A stretch of DNA of 64,000 nt, taken from contig CM066992.1 of the NCBI GenBank assembly GCA_033977485.1, positions 101,444,140 through 101,508,139 of the forward strand, written 5' to 3'. Below are positions 22,298 to 33,626 of this stretch, one piece after another (position 1 is the first letter of the stretch; every line of letters starts with the position of its first letter). The notes under the pieces are model-generated. The model had not been told where the DNA came from, ran no database searches, and worked only from the letters and a program-made list of their open reading frames with translations. The position numbers and the translations under genes are program-made. This DNA comes from Hydrangea macrophylla (Eukaryota; Streptophyta; Magnoliopsida; Cornales; Hydrangeaceae).

Positions 22298-23655
22298 TCT
22301 CGTCAAAATCAAGATATAAAAGTATTCTTTACTTTTCAAAAGATTTGCAGTGTGGAAGTAAAGGTCGAACCCACAGAGATTGATTACTACAGCAACTTAA
22401 TTTTAAAACCTAATTCTAATTAATTAGGAAAAACGGATTTTGATTTGAATTTAATTAAACTAATAACAATAAAAATAAATCTAAACTATGAAAGCAATTA
22501 AAAGTTGTTTTAAATAATATTTAAAGGAACCTAGGATTGCAAATCCACCACTAGCTTCATAATAGGAATATCTATGAATTACTTTAGCTTATTACATTGG
22601 ATGAATATGGGGAATTGTAGCTACAAGCCCAATTCCTCCGACAAGAAGATAATCATGGTTCAAGCACCAACATAATCCATCTCGGATAGCACGAATTATC
22701 TCACACTAAACTAGGGTTGTGATCTAATCCGTCTAACCTAGGCATGGACTATTCGGATACTTGATAGCACGAATCAATAAAGCACCATCACATGTAAACA
22801 ACCTAAACAAGCACAGCAAGAATAGATCGTTGAGCACATCACAGTCAAAATAGATCTAAGACAAGAATAAATTCTGAAAGCAATGATTTAATCAATAGTA
22901 GTACGATTTATTTATAAAAATCCTCTAAACATGTGACTGTCATCCATACATAATAAAACTAAAATAAAAGCATAAATAAAACCCTATTACTCATCTAGGG
23001 CTTCATTGAAACCCTAGATCAATGATCTAGCCGTCCATAGAAGTAGTAGATAGCAAGAGGTTGATGGAGGAGGCCATGGAAATCCTTGGTCTTCTTCTTC
23101 TTCTCCTTACTTCTCCCTCTTCAAGGGCTGGAAGTGTGGTTGTAGAATGTGTATAATAGTTGCCAACCCTCTAATTGAGTAAATTTAGAGTTTATATAGA
23201 GTTTGTACAAGCTTTGGAAGGCTTCCTAACCCGAAACGAACTGAAACGCATGTAATTTACAGTCTGGACGTCGTTTAGCAGTCTCGTTCGCACAGGAGTC
23301 TTCAGTATACTGAAATACGCAACTTTGGTTTTTGGGCATATCGCGCGAGCGGGTCGCGCGAGCGCGACTTTTGGTCCTTCGCGCGCGCGGATCGCGCGAG
23401 CGAGTTATTGGGGGTCTCGCGCGAGCGGATCGCGCGAGCGACTATCTGATTTTCGCGCCCGCGGACCGCGCGCGCGACATTGGTTTTTCAGCTTCTTTCT
23501 TTCTGACTTTTCACCTTGTGTAGCCTGGTTTAGCTGATTTCTTCCAAAACCTGTCAGAAACTAGAAAACGAAGTAAAAATATACAAAAACAGGATAAAAA
23601 GGTACTAACAAATGCGCGTTAAAGCGTATAATTAGGATTAGTTCTCTCCCGATCA
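22295..23655. mobile_element. Solo LTR, copy B (1361 bp), inside the G-patch codons
   Basis: It begins TGATCTCGTCAAAATC and ends TCTCTCCCGATCA, with the 5-bp target duplication GTAAG at 22290-22294 and 23656-23660. It is the same family as 13124-14479. Removing it and one GTAAG joins the G-patch lysine codon in frame to the following KHQGLSEFPSIIT codons. A CpG-rich array of four units (starting at 23341, 23379, 23417 and 23453) of TCGCGCGAGCG-type repeats lies near its right end. Confidence 0.92.
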
Positions 23656-23660
23656 GTAAG

Positions 23661-26600
23661 AAACACCAAGGACTGTCAGAATTCCCAAGTATCATCACAT
23701 AAACCCACACCCATGGGCTAGGATACTCGCCAACCAAGGAAGAGTTGAAGAAGAAGAAGAAGAAGAAAGCAACGGATGCACCGATGGAACCATACATGAA
23801 AACTCTTAATGGGTACTTCGTCAAGCAGGGAGAAGATTTTCCATTTTGTGGTTTTCCAGAGCCGTGGATGGATGAAGCAGAGAAGCGTATGAAGCCAGGA
23901 TTCGAGATTTTCTTTGCGCATGACTTTTCTGAGTATGAGGACCCTTATCTTCAGCAGCCTGAAAAATCTGTCGTTACTCAGGACTGGATCTGTACTATGG
24001 ATGGCTCGGCGATGAAGAACCTGCTAGAAGGAGGATACAAGAAGGTCGAAAAAGGGAGCTCTGCAGAGATCAAAGATGAAGGTGAGAAGAGTCGGGATAA
24101 AGAAGACAGTAATGAGAATAAAGAAAGGGAGAAACCAGAGTACAAAGGGAAGCCGGAAGAAGTGGAAATAGAAGAGATTACTCAGGAAGAAGAACAGGAA
24201 GATCATTTCGTGGCTGGTATGGGAGGGGAAAGCAAGAAGGAGTGGGTCTTTGAGTCTAGTGATAGGTACCCCCCTCACCCAGAGTCTGTATTGGCCCAAA
24301 TGAGGCGTCTTTCTATTTCTATGTCTGTTGTAATTGCTCCCAAGAAAGTTAATGAGAATGTGACTAATTCTGCTTACTTGACTGCGCATAATAATAACTG
24401 TGATGCATGTAATGAAAATGATGAAATACCTCATGAATTGCAAAAACTAATTGAAAAAGAAAATGAACCTGCATGCAAAATCATGGAAAGCACTTTAACC
24501 ATTAATTTGGGGAATGAAGATAATCCACAAAATGTTTCTATTGGCTCAACATTTAATAATGAGGAAAGCGAAGAATTAATCAATCTATTAAAAGAATTCA
24601 AGGATGTCTTTGCATGGTCCTATGATGATATGCCAGGAATTGATCCAGAAATTGTCCAACACCATATTCCCCTTTTTCCAAATTCAAAACCCGTGAAACA
24701 AAAATTAAGGCGAATGAGGCCCGAATGGGCGCTTAAAGTGAAAGAGGAGGTTGAAAAGCAACTGAAGGCTGGATTCTTGATTGTAACCGAGTATCCTGAT
24801 TGGGTTGCCAATATTGTACCGGTTCCTAAAAAGGATGGTCGTGTTAGGGTTTGTGTAGATTTCCGAGATTTGTACAAAGCTAGCCCTAAAGATGATTTCC
24901 CTTTACCCCACATCGACGTATTAGTAGATAATACCGCAGGGCATGAACTTTTATCTTTCATGGACGGGTTTTCAGGGTATAACCAAATCTTGATGGCACC
25001 AGAGGATAGAGAGAAAACAACTTTTATCACACCTTGGGGGACTTACTGTTATAGAGTTATGCCGTTTGGGCTTAAGAATGCAGGTGCAACTTACCAGAGA
25101 GCTGCCACCACTTTATTACATGACATGATTCATAAAGAAGTAGAGGTATATGTGGATGACATGATAGTAAAATCTAAAGAAAGGGGAGGGCATCTGGATG
25201 CATTAAGAAAGTTTTTTGGAAGGCTGAGAAAGTTCGGGATGAGGCTAAATCCGCAAAAGTGCACCTTTGGGGTCACTACTGAGAAACTACTAGGGTTTCT
25301 GATCACCCAGAGAGGAATTGAGGTAGATCCCACCAAAATCCAAGCTATCGCCGAAATGCTGCCACCAAGGAATGAAAAAGAGTTGAGAGGATTCTTAGGA
25401 AGAATACAGTTCATCAGCCGCTTCATATCCAAACTCACCATGACCTGTGACCCGTTGTTCAAATTATTGAGGAAGGGGGAAAAGTTCGAATGGGATAACC
25501 AGTGCCAAAAAGCCTTTGAAAAGATCAAAACCTACCTTCAAAACCTACCTGTCCTATCACCTCCTAAGCCCGGGAAACCTCTATTGCTATACCTATCCAT
25601 AACCGAGAACTCAATGGGGTGTATGTTGGCCCAAGAAGAAGAAAAGGGGCGTGTGGAAAAAGCTATATACTACTTGAGTAAGAGGATGACTGGGTATGAG
25701 TTGAACTATTCACCGTTGGAGAAAGCTTGTTGGGCCCTAGTTTGGTGTACCCGCCGCCTTAGGCATTACATGCTAGCCTTTCCTATCACCCTGATATCCC
25801 GAATGGACCCACTCAAATACCTCTTTGAAAAACCTGCCCTGACCAGTAGGATATCCCGTTGGACCATGATGCTAGCTGAATTTGATATTAGATATGTCAC
25901 TTCCAAATCTGTCAAGGGGAGAGCCGTCGCCGAGTATTTAGCCGACCTCGCCATAGAATCCGAAGAAAAGGGAGAATTTAAGTTTCCAGATGAAGAAGTA
26001 ATGGAAGTAAAAGAGAACCTTTGGAAAATGTACTTCGATGGAGCAGCTAATCAAATAGGATACGGGGTAGGGATTATCCTCGTATCACCTAGCGGGGTCC
26101 CCACTCCTTTGGCCATTAAGCTCAAGTATAATTCGACTAATAACACGACAGAGTATGAAGCCTGTATAATTGGGATGGAAGCAGCCTTGACTTTGGGAGT
26201 AGAAAAGATCGATGTTTTCGGAGACTCTAATCTAATAATATCACAAGTGAGGGGTGACTGGAGAATAAAGCATGAGAAGTTGAAACCTTACCATGAATAC
26301 CTAGAGAGCCTGAAGGTGCAATTCAAAAGAATTTCATTCTATTACCTTCCCCGTGAGGAGAACCAATTTGCAGATTCCCTAGCAACCTTAGCCTCAATGA
26401 TCCAAATTCCTGTAGGAGTCTCCATGATTCCTTTGTCTATAGAAGAAAGAACCCAACCTTCGTATAAAATAATAGTCGCCATTGAAGAAGAGGGAGAAAT
26501 TGAGATACCATGGTATATAGATGTTTGGAACTTTGTTGAGAAAGGAGAATATCCCGGAGGAGCTTCAGAGAAGGATAAGAGAGCAATTCGTAGATTTTCA

Positions 26601-27755
26601 GCTCAATTTTTAATCTATGCAGGAAAGTTGTGGAAGAAGTCCTACACCGGTTATAATTTGGAATGTCTATATGGAAGAGAAGCAAGGAAAATGATGGAAG
26701 AAGTACATGAAGGAGTCTGTGGGCCCCACATGAGCGGACATATGTTGGCCAAAAAGATAATTCGGCAAGGATACTATTGGACGTCTTTAGATAAGGATTG
26801 CTGTGAGTATGTTAAGAGATGCCATAAATGTCAGGTTCATGCAAATTTAATGCATACCCCACCTTCCCAGCTCTATAGCATGACCACCCCTTGGCCATTT
26901 TCTGTGTGGGGTATTGATATCATTGGAGAAGTAATTCCGAAAGCTTCAAATGGACACCGGTACATAATTGTGGCAATAGACTATTTTATCAAATGGGTGG
27001 AAGCGGCATCATACGCAACTTTGAAAGCAAAAGATGTGGTGAATTTTATCCAGAAGAATGTAATCTGCAGATACGGGGTGCCAAATGAGCTTTTTTCTGA
27101 CCACGGGAGTCATTTCCAGGGAGAGGTTATCCCATTCCTAGAGAAGTATAGGATCACCCACCACCAATCCTCACCATACAGACCACAAACAAATGGAGCG
27201 GTAGAGGCCGCAAACAAAAATGTGAAAGCCATCCTGGGGAAAATGACGGATACATATAGAGATTGGCATGAAAAATTACCTTTCGCTTTGTGGGGATATC
27301 GAACTTCCGTAAGAACCTCAACCGGGGCTACACCATACTCATTGGTCTACGGGATGGAGGCTGTTTTACCAGTGGAAGTTGAAATACCATCTCTAAGAGT
27401 TCTGGCAGAATGCGAGGTAACTGAACTGGAATGGTTGCGGGGGAGATATGAGGAATTGATGTTATTCGATGAAAGGAGGTTGGCTGCTGTAAACCATACT
27501 CGGGGATATCAGAAAAGGATAGCTTGTGCTTTCAACAAAAAGGTTCGCCTAAGGAAGCTTGCTGAGGGCGACCTGGTCCTCAAAGAACTTAAAGCGCCCG
27601 TTCATGACCCCCGAGGAAAATTCAAACCCAACTGGGTCGGACCATATATCATCAAGACACTCCTCTCCGGGGGAGCTGCCTATCTCATGGACCTAGATGG
27701 AGTTGAGTTTAAACAACCAATCAACCTCGATCGCCTCAAAAAATACTTTGCTTGA
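23661..27755 (+). CDS. Ogre-like pol: RT, RNase H, second RNase H, integrase
   Basis: The frame continues from gag-protease after the solo LTR. One TAA at 23700 interrupts it, and the open part runs 23703-27755. Counting from the TTG at 23745, it has an acidic and lysine-rich linker (residues about 1-250), RT with VCVDFRDLYKASPKDDFPLP and the catalytic YVDD near 468, a connection domain resembling a lost RNase H (LSKRMTGYE...), and an archaeal-type RNase H (YFDGAAN near 764, TEYEA, FGDSN). Integrase follows: HHCC finger (HEGVCGPH, RCHKCQ) near 980-1025, catalytic D near 1056 (GIDIIG), D near 1118 (SDHGSHF), E near 1153 (NGAVEAAN), then KPNWVGPY. No chromodomain follows. This dual RNase H layout is the Tat hallmark. 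Confidence 0.93.
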
Positions 27756-27786
27756 AACCTTGTCTTTCAAAACTTCCAGAATAGAT

Positions 27787-27845
27787 GAACTATGCTTGAC
27801 CTGATTCCCGGTAGGGGATACGTAGGCAACCTGCTCGGTTCGGTC
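27787..27845 (+). ncRNA. Conserved hairpin motif, copy 1
   Basis: It lies 32 bp after the pol stop. It has an outer pairing of CTATGC with a downstream ATACGTAGGC segment (imperfect), an inner stem TTCCC with GGGGA around a four-base loop, and a tail GCTCGGTTCGGTC. The same layout recurs at 27885-27950 and 35690-35749 with compensating changes. Structure is inferred by eye. Confidence 0.55.
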
Positions 27846-27884
27846 ACAAAATAAAAGATGTATGTGTGTTCTTTCTAGCCTTGG

Positions 27885-27950
27885 CTGAACTACTGCGGAC
27901 CTGATACCCGTTCGGGGATAAGTAGGCGGGCTCACAAGGCCCTCGGTCCA
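27885..27950 (+). ncRNA. Conserved hairpin motif, copy 2
   Basis: The outer arms are CTACT and AAGTAG, the inner stem ACCCG with CGGGG, and the tail hairpin GGGCT with AGGCCC. Compared with copy 3, inner and tail stems use different bases but still pair, which suggests selection on RNA structure. Confidence 0.55.
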
Positions 27951-28439
27951 AAACCCAAACAAATTTAAGAGCCCCAAGTTTTCACCATGTCAAACTAGGG
28001 GCAAACTTGCGTTTGCCCTAGAACCGCATCTAAAACCCGAAACCAGGGGCAAACTTCGTTTGATAGAGCCGATGAACCCAGACAAAGCTTAAACCCATTT
28101 CTGGATATACTGGCTATCAAAATGTGCATCATGTGGAAACAAACAAGAATTCGTTACATAGAGAGATTAAAACTAAGCAAGACTCATGAAGGAGTAATAA
28201 AAGCCGAAGAAGGCATTGAGGGGAAAACTGTTCATAGCCCAGAGAAATTAAAGAAGTGCTAACCTTGATTCTTCATGATCAGGGCATTTTCGAAATATAA
28301 TAAATAAAAAAAAATATAAAAAAAATAATAAAAAAAAAAGAAAAAAAATGCATCACAGAAAATAAACCTAGCCAAAGTTAAGCAGAATTTGTCAAAACTT
28401 TTTCTTGCTTCTTTCCTTTTTACTTTGTCTATCTAGAAG

Positions 28440-29571
28440 CTACCCCCTGACCAGGGACTGAATCTCAAGCAAATACTCTGCGGTCGGGACGACTGAAGCT
28501 GGAATCCTCCGAAAGGGAGCTGATACCCTATCATGCCAAGCCTCTGCGAATATCCACGCTGTCGAAGGACGTAGGGCAGAGCTCCTCGAGAAATCAGCAG
28601 TAATAACATCGGGGACATCTTGGGGCAAGCCAAATTGGAGGGCTACCCGGCTGGGAATGTAAAAGGTGGTAACTCGCAGACCAGTCAACCAAATCCCGGG
28701 GCGCCCAGGAAGACGTACCGCGACAGAGCAATAAGTCCAGCGAGGGCATATCCAACAAATGTCCTCGTAACTCAAGTCTCGAAACCAAGCAAGCCAGCTG
28801 GTAACTGTGCGGGAGGGGTAATGGACGTCCATGCGATCATAAGGGAGCAGTCTCCCGAGGGGTAGGTGAGCAAAGAAGCCCAAGCGCTCGAAGAGCCAAA
28901 TCTGTAAAACGTGGGGTGACCCCGAAAGCAGCATCGATCCCGCGGTATGTGCATGATCCAGACCTAGAAAAGTCTCCCCCAGAACGAGCATAACAGCACT
29001 CCGCATCTCTCGGAGGCCACATACGATCGGAATCAGGATATCAGTAGAAGACTGGAATAAGAAGTGTGAAAGCATCGCCAGAGAAAGGGCATTCCGCCTA
29101 ATGACCTGATACCTCCTATCGTCAGGATCGCCAATGGGTGCGTAAGTGGAGGAGAGGCGGTTGAAATCAATGTCGGTCATAAACAAAGGAACTGGCAGCG
29201 CCCCGAGAAATGCCAAGAAGGGCCGATAAATCCTGAATATATCCTGCCTGGATCTGTGGAATAATCAAATCGGCATACGGATCGGTGTGAAGGATGGCGC
29301 TAAACTCCTCAAAGAGGGGACAGACCTCCTCGTGACCAAACCGAAAGACGTGAAGAGAAGGATCCCAGCACATGATAGCTGCTCGAAGCAAGTCCTCATC
29401 CAGAGCTGTATGACGAAAAGCGAAAAGGTCCGTCAGTCTGTGGGATTCAAGGTTGAGTCGATCTATGCCAGAAAGGGAATCCATCCATGGGTACAGGATG
29501 TCGGAACTGATAGGGGCCATGAAGAAAGGAGGGGGATATAAAAAGAAAAAGTTTGAATGTAAAGAAGGCAA
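28440..29571 (-). pseudogene. Antisense DUF7745-like gene of the Ogre-like element (one frameshift)
   Basis: Two overlapping minus-strand frames (29571-29167 and 29216-28440) form one protein broken by a single-base shift near 29175. The likely start is MAPISSDIL at 29520 (an upstream ATG exists at 29571). The protein would be about 360 residues. The N-terminal part has DLLRAAIMCWDPSLHVFRFG followed by a CPLFEEF motif; the later part has RRNALSLAMLSHFLF, VMLVLGETFLGLDHAH and SPHVLQIWLFERLGF. This pattern matches, from memory, the plant DUF7745 proteins annotated in many transposon-rich genomes. Its biochemical role is unknown. A minus-strand TATA box (CTATATAAGC) lies at 29620-29629 and a palindrome array at 29643-29743. 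The frameshift implies this copy is dead. Confidence 0.72.
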
Positions 29572-29619
29572 AATGGCTCTAGAAATCCCGAATGAACCTA
29601 GGAATGGGTAAATGGCAGC

Positions 29620-29629
29620 TTATATAGAA
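29620..29629 (-). promoter_or_regulatory. TATA box of the antisense DUF7745-like gene
   Basis: On the minus strand this reads TTCTATATAAGC, about 50 bp before the upstream ATG (29571) and 100 bp before the likely ATG (29520). The first palindrome of the adjacent array starts about 17 bp upstream of it. Confidence 0.6.
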
Positions 29630-29642
29630 AAAGGGGCCGGAC

Positions 29643-29743
29643 CGGCACTCGATGTAAAGCGGCGGCACTCACTGAGTGCCGGCCGGCAATTACCGAATGC
29701 CGCACGGCATTCACGGAGTGCCGCCCAGACTCACCGAGTGCCG
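29643..29743. promoter_or_regulatory. Palindrome array at the DUF7745-like promoter (five units)
   Basis: Units start at 29643, 29663, 29684, 29705 and 29725. The unit at 29663-29681 is identical to the best LTR unit (CGGCACTCACTGAGTGCCG). Another, CGGCAATTACCGAATGCCG, shows changes in both arms. The first unit has a degenerate right half, as in the LTR and PMD arrays; the last has a degenerate left half (ending ACTCACCGAGTGCCG). Confidence 0.85.
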
Positions 29744-30082
29744 GCCCAGGTTTAAAAGGCACATGGGTCATTTTGTAACTTTAATCAGCCCAAACCTGCA
29801 CAGAATTTGAATAAAAATGCTGCCAATCATCATTTTAAGCATCATTGTTTGCACCACTCATCAAAATAAAGCAATAAAGCCAAGAGAGGGTATTCGTGAT
29901 CTAAATAAGCAAGAGGAATAAGATTCAAGAACTGATACGGGGAAGCAATCAAGCATGAATATAAACAAATTCAAAATAGGCACGAAGGCCACCATGCATA
30001 GGTATTGCTAAATTCGCCTAAATAAGAGAATTCGAAATTCTTTCGTCCTCACAGGGACATAACATAATATAAAGGAGATAAG
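29744..30082. other. Spacer between the two antisense genes
   Basis: AT-rich, non-coding sequence downstream of the PMD gene and upstream of the DUF7745-like promoter array. Nothing else was recognised. Confidence 0.45.
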
Positions 30083-30468
30083 CTATCCTCGTCTACGACG
30101 AGGATTCCTTCTGGGCGTTTGATGAGCTGCCTGACCTCTCCCAGCTCCGCCATCGCCTCCATCTCCGCCATCACCTCCATCTCCTCCATCTCCCCCATCT
30201 CCATCACCTCCTTGGTAGCCGCCGCCTTGGCCACTACCGCCAGCACCTCCCTGATAGCCGCCGCCCTGACTCAATTGGAATTCCTGGATTTGTCTCCTCA
30301 GAGCCGCCATCTCAGCTTCCTGCAAGAAAGAACAAATGAAATAAGTAGTGCAAGGAAAAAGAAAAGAGAGAAGAGAAAGGAAAAGAAGAAAGGGAGTGTA
30401 ATACCATAGCTCTAGCCTGAAGATCGGCATTGGTCCTTGCTCCATCAGCCTGAAAAAAAAAAGAGAAG

Positions 30469-30503
<35 letters not shown>

Positions 30504-33248
30504 AAAGAAAAGAGAGAATTAGAATACAGTCATTAGAATAAAGGTGATCATTTGGATTCGTTTTTTTTTTTTTTTGAAGATAAATAAGAAAATCTTTTGA
30601 GTTTTATGGCTGTTTGAATTTTTGCAAATAAAATAAGAGAATTTTGTTCCAAACAAAAAGGGATTTACCCTCCATTCACGTCCATGAATTCAGTGCTGGA
30701 CGGTGTGAGCATATGACAGACCCTCTTCAGCATAATCCCGGGGGACTGTATCATATTGTAGAGGGATAGTCGGGACATTCTGAGTGTAAGGGGTCAGCTG
30801 ATACATGGTCTCTTGACCCATGTCGACCGTGGGAACGCTCCAATTCCACTGCGGAAGGGCTGGGGGTTCAGCGACCCCAGGAACAGGCTGCAAATAAGAG
30901 TTTTTGACGTGAAAGATTGAAAAGGAATGGAAAGCAGAAATGAAAGAAATATACATATGTGAATAATATTTGTTACCCGGACGTCATCCATAAGGGGAAA
31001 ATTATGCATAAGAGAATTCAATCTAAAGGCTGCATAACCGTCGGGGCCGTCCAGAAGATTTGCAATGTTCTTCCCGTCTAGAGCAGCCACCAGATCGTCA
31101 TGATCCAGGGTCTCTGTGCTCCTCATAGTAGCCGGAGGGACCCACGACACATAAAAGTTTGGGGCAGCAAGAGACTGCCTAGTCACCCTCTCACCAAGGT
31201 ACCATTCCCGGCACGACTCACCCACCATCAGAACCCTCAATCTAGAATAGGCCACCGCCGCCTGAATTGCTTCACCTGCCTCTGGGAGGGCCGCTGCCCA
31301 CGGGTTCCATATCACATGAATCTCACGCAAATTAATGAGGAGGTTCCGGTAGCCAACAAAATCATGAGCCCCGACTTTTCGGCCCGTTGTCTCCTTCCTC
31401 CACTTCAAGCCCTGAGGCATGATAGCCGCCTCGTTGTCCCGAGTACTGGGAGCTCTCATCCGGAGGTATTCATGCGACCATATCTGCAAGGCAAAATAAA
31501 GAGGCAAAATTCAGTTTTCAAAATTGGAAGAAATAAATGCAAGAAAAAATAAAAGGATTAAAGATGAAATGAATGAATAAATAAATAATAAAGTTGAAGC
31601 TTTACCTCCCAAGCTCTCCAGTACCCGCCCGTGGAGGGGGAATTCCCCCTAGAAACCTCACTCATGTGATTGTAGAGAGTGGCCAAACCTGCCCCTCCCC
31701 AGTTGTATTGGGAGATGCGATCGACGTCTGTGAGAGAAGCCAAATACCCAAGACTGATTGTGTCACCCTTTGTACTCATCAGCGAGCAACCCAGCACATA
31801 CATGATGAAGGCCCTGGCCATTTGATCGTCAGTGAAGGCCTAATTCTTGAAGGTATCCAGGAACCATTTTGCGGGAACTATGAAATCCCTTGGATGAGCC
31901 CCAAGCAAGTCAATTATTTCTTCATGACGGTTCTGAAGATCGTCATAACGAGCGATAGGAAGGCCACCAAAAGGGACGCCAGTGATCATGGCGAAGTCTA
32001 AGGGAGTCATCGTCATCTCCCCGAAAGGCATGTGGAAGGTGTTCGTTGTGTCCCACCACCTTTCCGCCAAGGCTTGAATGTGGGTCCGGTCATTTGTACT
32101 TTTCTCCAAAAGCAAAGCAAAGAGCCCAAATCCAGCATTGTTGACCAAGGTTCTCACATCATTAGAGAGCTCCATATACCACCTTCGACCATGGGCCATG
32201 CTCCCATGACCCTTGAGGACAAATTCTGGAGTCTGCAAAACAAAACAAAAAAAAGAGAAAAGAAAATAAGAAAAGGAGGGAATAATAACTACTTTCTTTT
32301 GGGATTCAAGCAATGCAAATTAGTGAGTAAAGGAAAATAATTCCCGAGTCTAGACAACTCGTTGATTTGAAAATAATGAAATTCTTTGGAGTCTAGGCGA
32401 CTCGTTGATTTGAAAAATAATGAAATTCTTTGGAGTCTAGGCGACTTGTTGATTTGGAAAATAATGAAATTCTTTGGAGTCTAGGCGACTCGTTGATTTG
32501 AAAATAATGAAATTCTTTGGAGTATAGGCGACTCGTTGATTTGAAAAAATAATGAAATTCTTTGGAGTCTAGGCGACTCGTTGATTTGAAAAAAATAAGA
32601 ATAAAATTCTTTGATTTGAAAAAAAAAAAATAAAATAAAAATAAAATTCTTTGGAGTCTAAGCGACTCATTGATTTGAAAGTAATAAAATTCTTTGAGAG
32701 TCTAAGCGACTCGTTGATTTGAAAATAAAAAGGGGATCTCTTTTGAAGTCTAAGCACAAAAATGTTTGTGGGTCGTAAGCAATGATTGGATTTTAGGTTC
32801 ATTCAAAATATTAAGCATACACAAAATTCATCCAGATTAGCACAACCGCCCATTAGCAATGAATAAATGGAATAATGAAATCAATGTGTCCAACTAAGGG
32901 CAATAATAAAAAGAGGGGGGCACAATACCAAGCATTGAATCCTAATCATGAAAGAGGGGATTGGTGAATAGGTTGAATTTTCAAACATGCAAGCATTGAT
33001 TGTCATATACTACATTGGCATAAAAAGGGGGGAAGGGCATTCATGCATGCATTGCTCATCATTCATAACACTACATTGCATTATCTCATCATAAGCATAA
33101 AGAGGAAAGTTTGGGAGTGTACCAATCGATTGAAGGCCCGTGCCGAGAGATGTGCCCCGGGATCGGCAAGTAAAACTGATGAACTGTGGACTGGATTGGG
33201 TTTGTATTTCTTCTTAGGAGGGCCATAAGACCCTGAACCACTAGCCAT
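30083..33248 (-). pseudogene. Antisense plant mobile domain (PMD) gene, six coding exons
   Basis: Minus-strand exons are 33248-33123, 32232-31606, 31483-30977, 30887-30669, 30449-30405 and 30319-30083. Every junction is GT-AG, every exon length is a multiple of three, and the sum is 586 codons plus stop. Exon 2 carries the PMD signature (ALAERWWDTTNTFHMPFGEM, TPLDFAMITGVPFGG, WGGAGLATLYNHM) and exon 3 continues it (LQIWSHEYL). The last exon is a coiled start, a Gly-Asp-rich run and a basic tail (RRNPRRRRG). PMD proteins occur in MULE and gypsy elements and in host MAIN/MAIL1, which act in silencing. Two internal stops, TAG near 31840 and TGA near 30690, look like C-to-T changes, so this copy is probably inactive. 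A 5' UTR intron (33388-33257) is likely. Confidence 0.85.
32346..32760. repeat. 44-bp tandem repeats in intron 1 of the PMD gene
   Basis: Units beginning GAGTCTAGGCGACTCGTTGA start near 32346, 32389, 32433, 32477, 32520, 32565, 32654 and 32698. Each has the dyad GAGTC-N5-GACTC followed by an AATGAAATTCTTTG spacer. Copies near the right end are more diverged and have A-rich expansions. Confidence 0.85.
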
Positions 33249-33256
33249 GGGGAGAA

Positions 33257-33520
33257 CTACAAACAAAGAAAATGTTTCTCATGTGAGAGTTTTGGGGAAG
33301 GAAAGTAAAAAAACCATGGGGATAACTATGATTCCACATATAAAATCAAGAAAAGATGTAATCTTGGTGATCAAAAGAATGAACATACCTTGTTGTTGGT
33401 TGGATTCTTGAATGAGGGATCAAAAGGAGAAGATTTTGGGGAGGAAGTTCGAAGGAAGAGAAAGGAGAGAATGAAGAAGAGAGAAGGAGAAACCAAGTCT
33501 TAAAAACAAACTGCTGCTCA
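33257..33520 (-). promoter_or_regulatory. PMD gene 5' UTR, leader intron and promoter
   Basis: On the minus strand a pyrimidine-rich leader (starting about 33495) ends AACAACAAG at 33389, followed by a GTATGT donor. The acceptor TTTGTAG ends at 33257, eight bases before the ATG at 33248. A weak TATA-like TTTTTAAG lies near 33498-33505, about 18 bp from the first palindrome unit. Confidence 0.55.
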
Positions 33521-33523
33521 GAC

Positions 33524-33626
33524 CGGCACTCGGCGAAAAGGCGCCGGCACTCAGTGAATGCCGCCCGGCATTTGGTGGAGTGCCGGCCGGCACTCAGTGA
33601 GTGCCGGTTCCCCTCACCGAATGCCG
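33524..33626. promoter_or_regulatory. Palindrome array at the PMD promoter (five units)
   Basis: Units start at 33524, 33545, 33566, 33588 and 33608. CGGCACTCAGTGAGTGCCG at 33588-33606 is a perfect palindrome of the same family as in the LTR. As in the DUF7745-like array, the first unit (nearest the promoter) lacks a good right arm and the last lacks a good left arm. Confidence 0.85.

Larger units (their letters stand above)
27756..28439 (+). other. Region between pol and the antisense DUF7745-like gene
   Basis: It holds two copies of a structured motif (27787-27845 and 27885-27950), then AT-rich spacer with A-rich runs near 28305-28350. No coding region was seen. Confidence 0.5.

Noticed and set aside
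24024..24443. 139-residue minus-strand ORF opposite pol
   Set aside because: Shadow of the lysine/glutamate-rich pol linker; no domain, and the sense frame is clearly coding.
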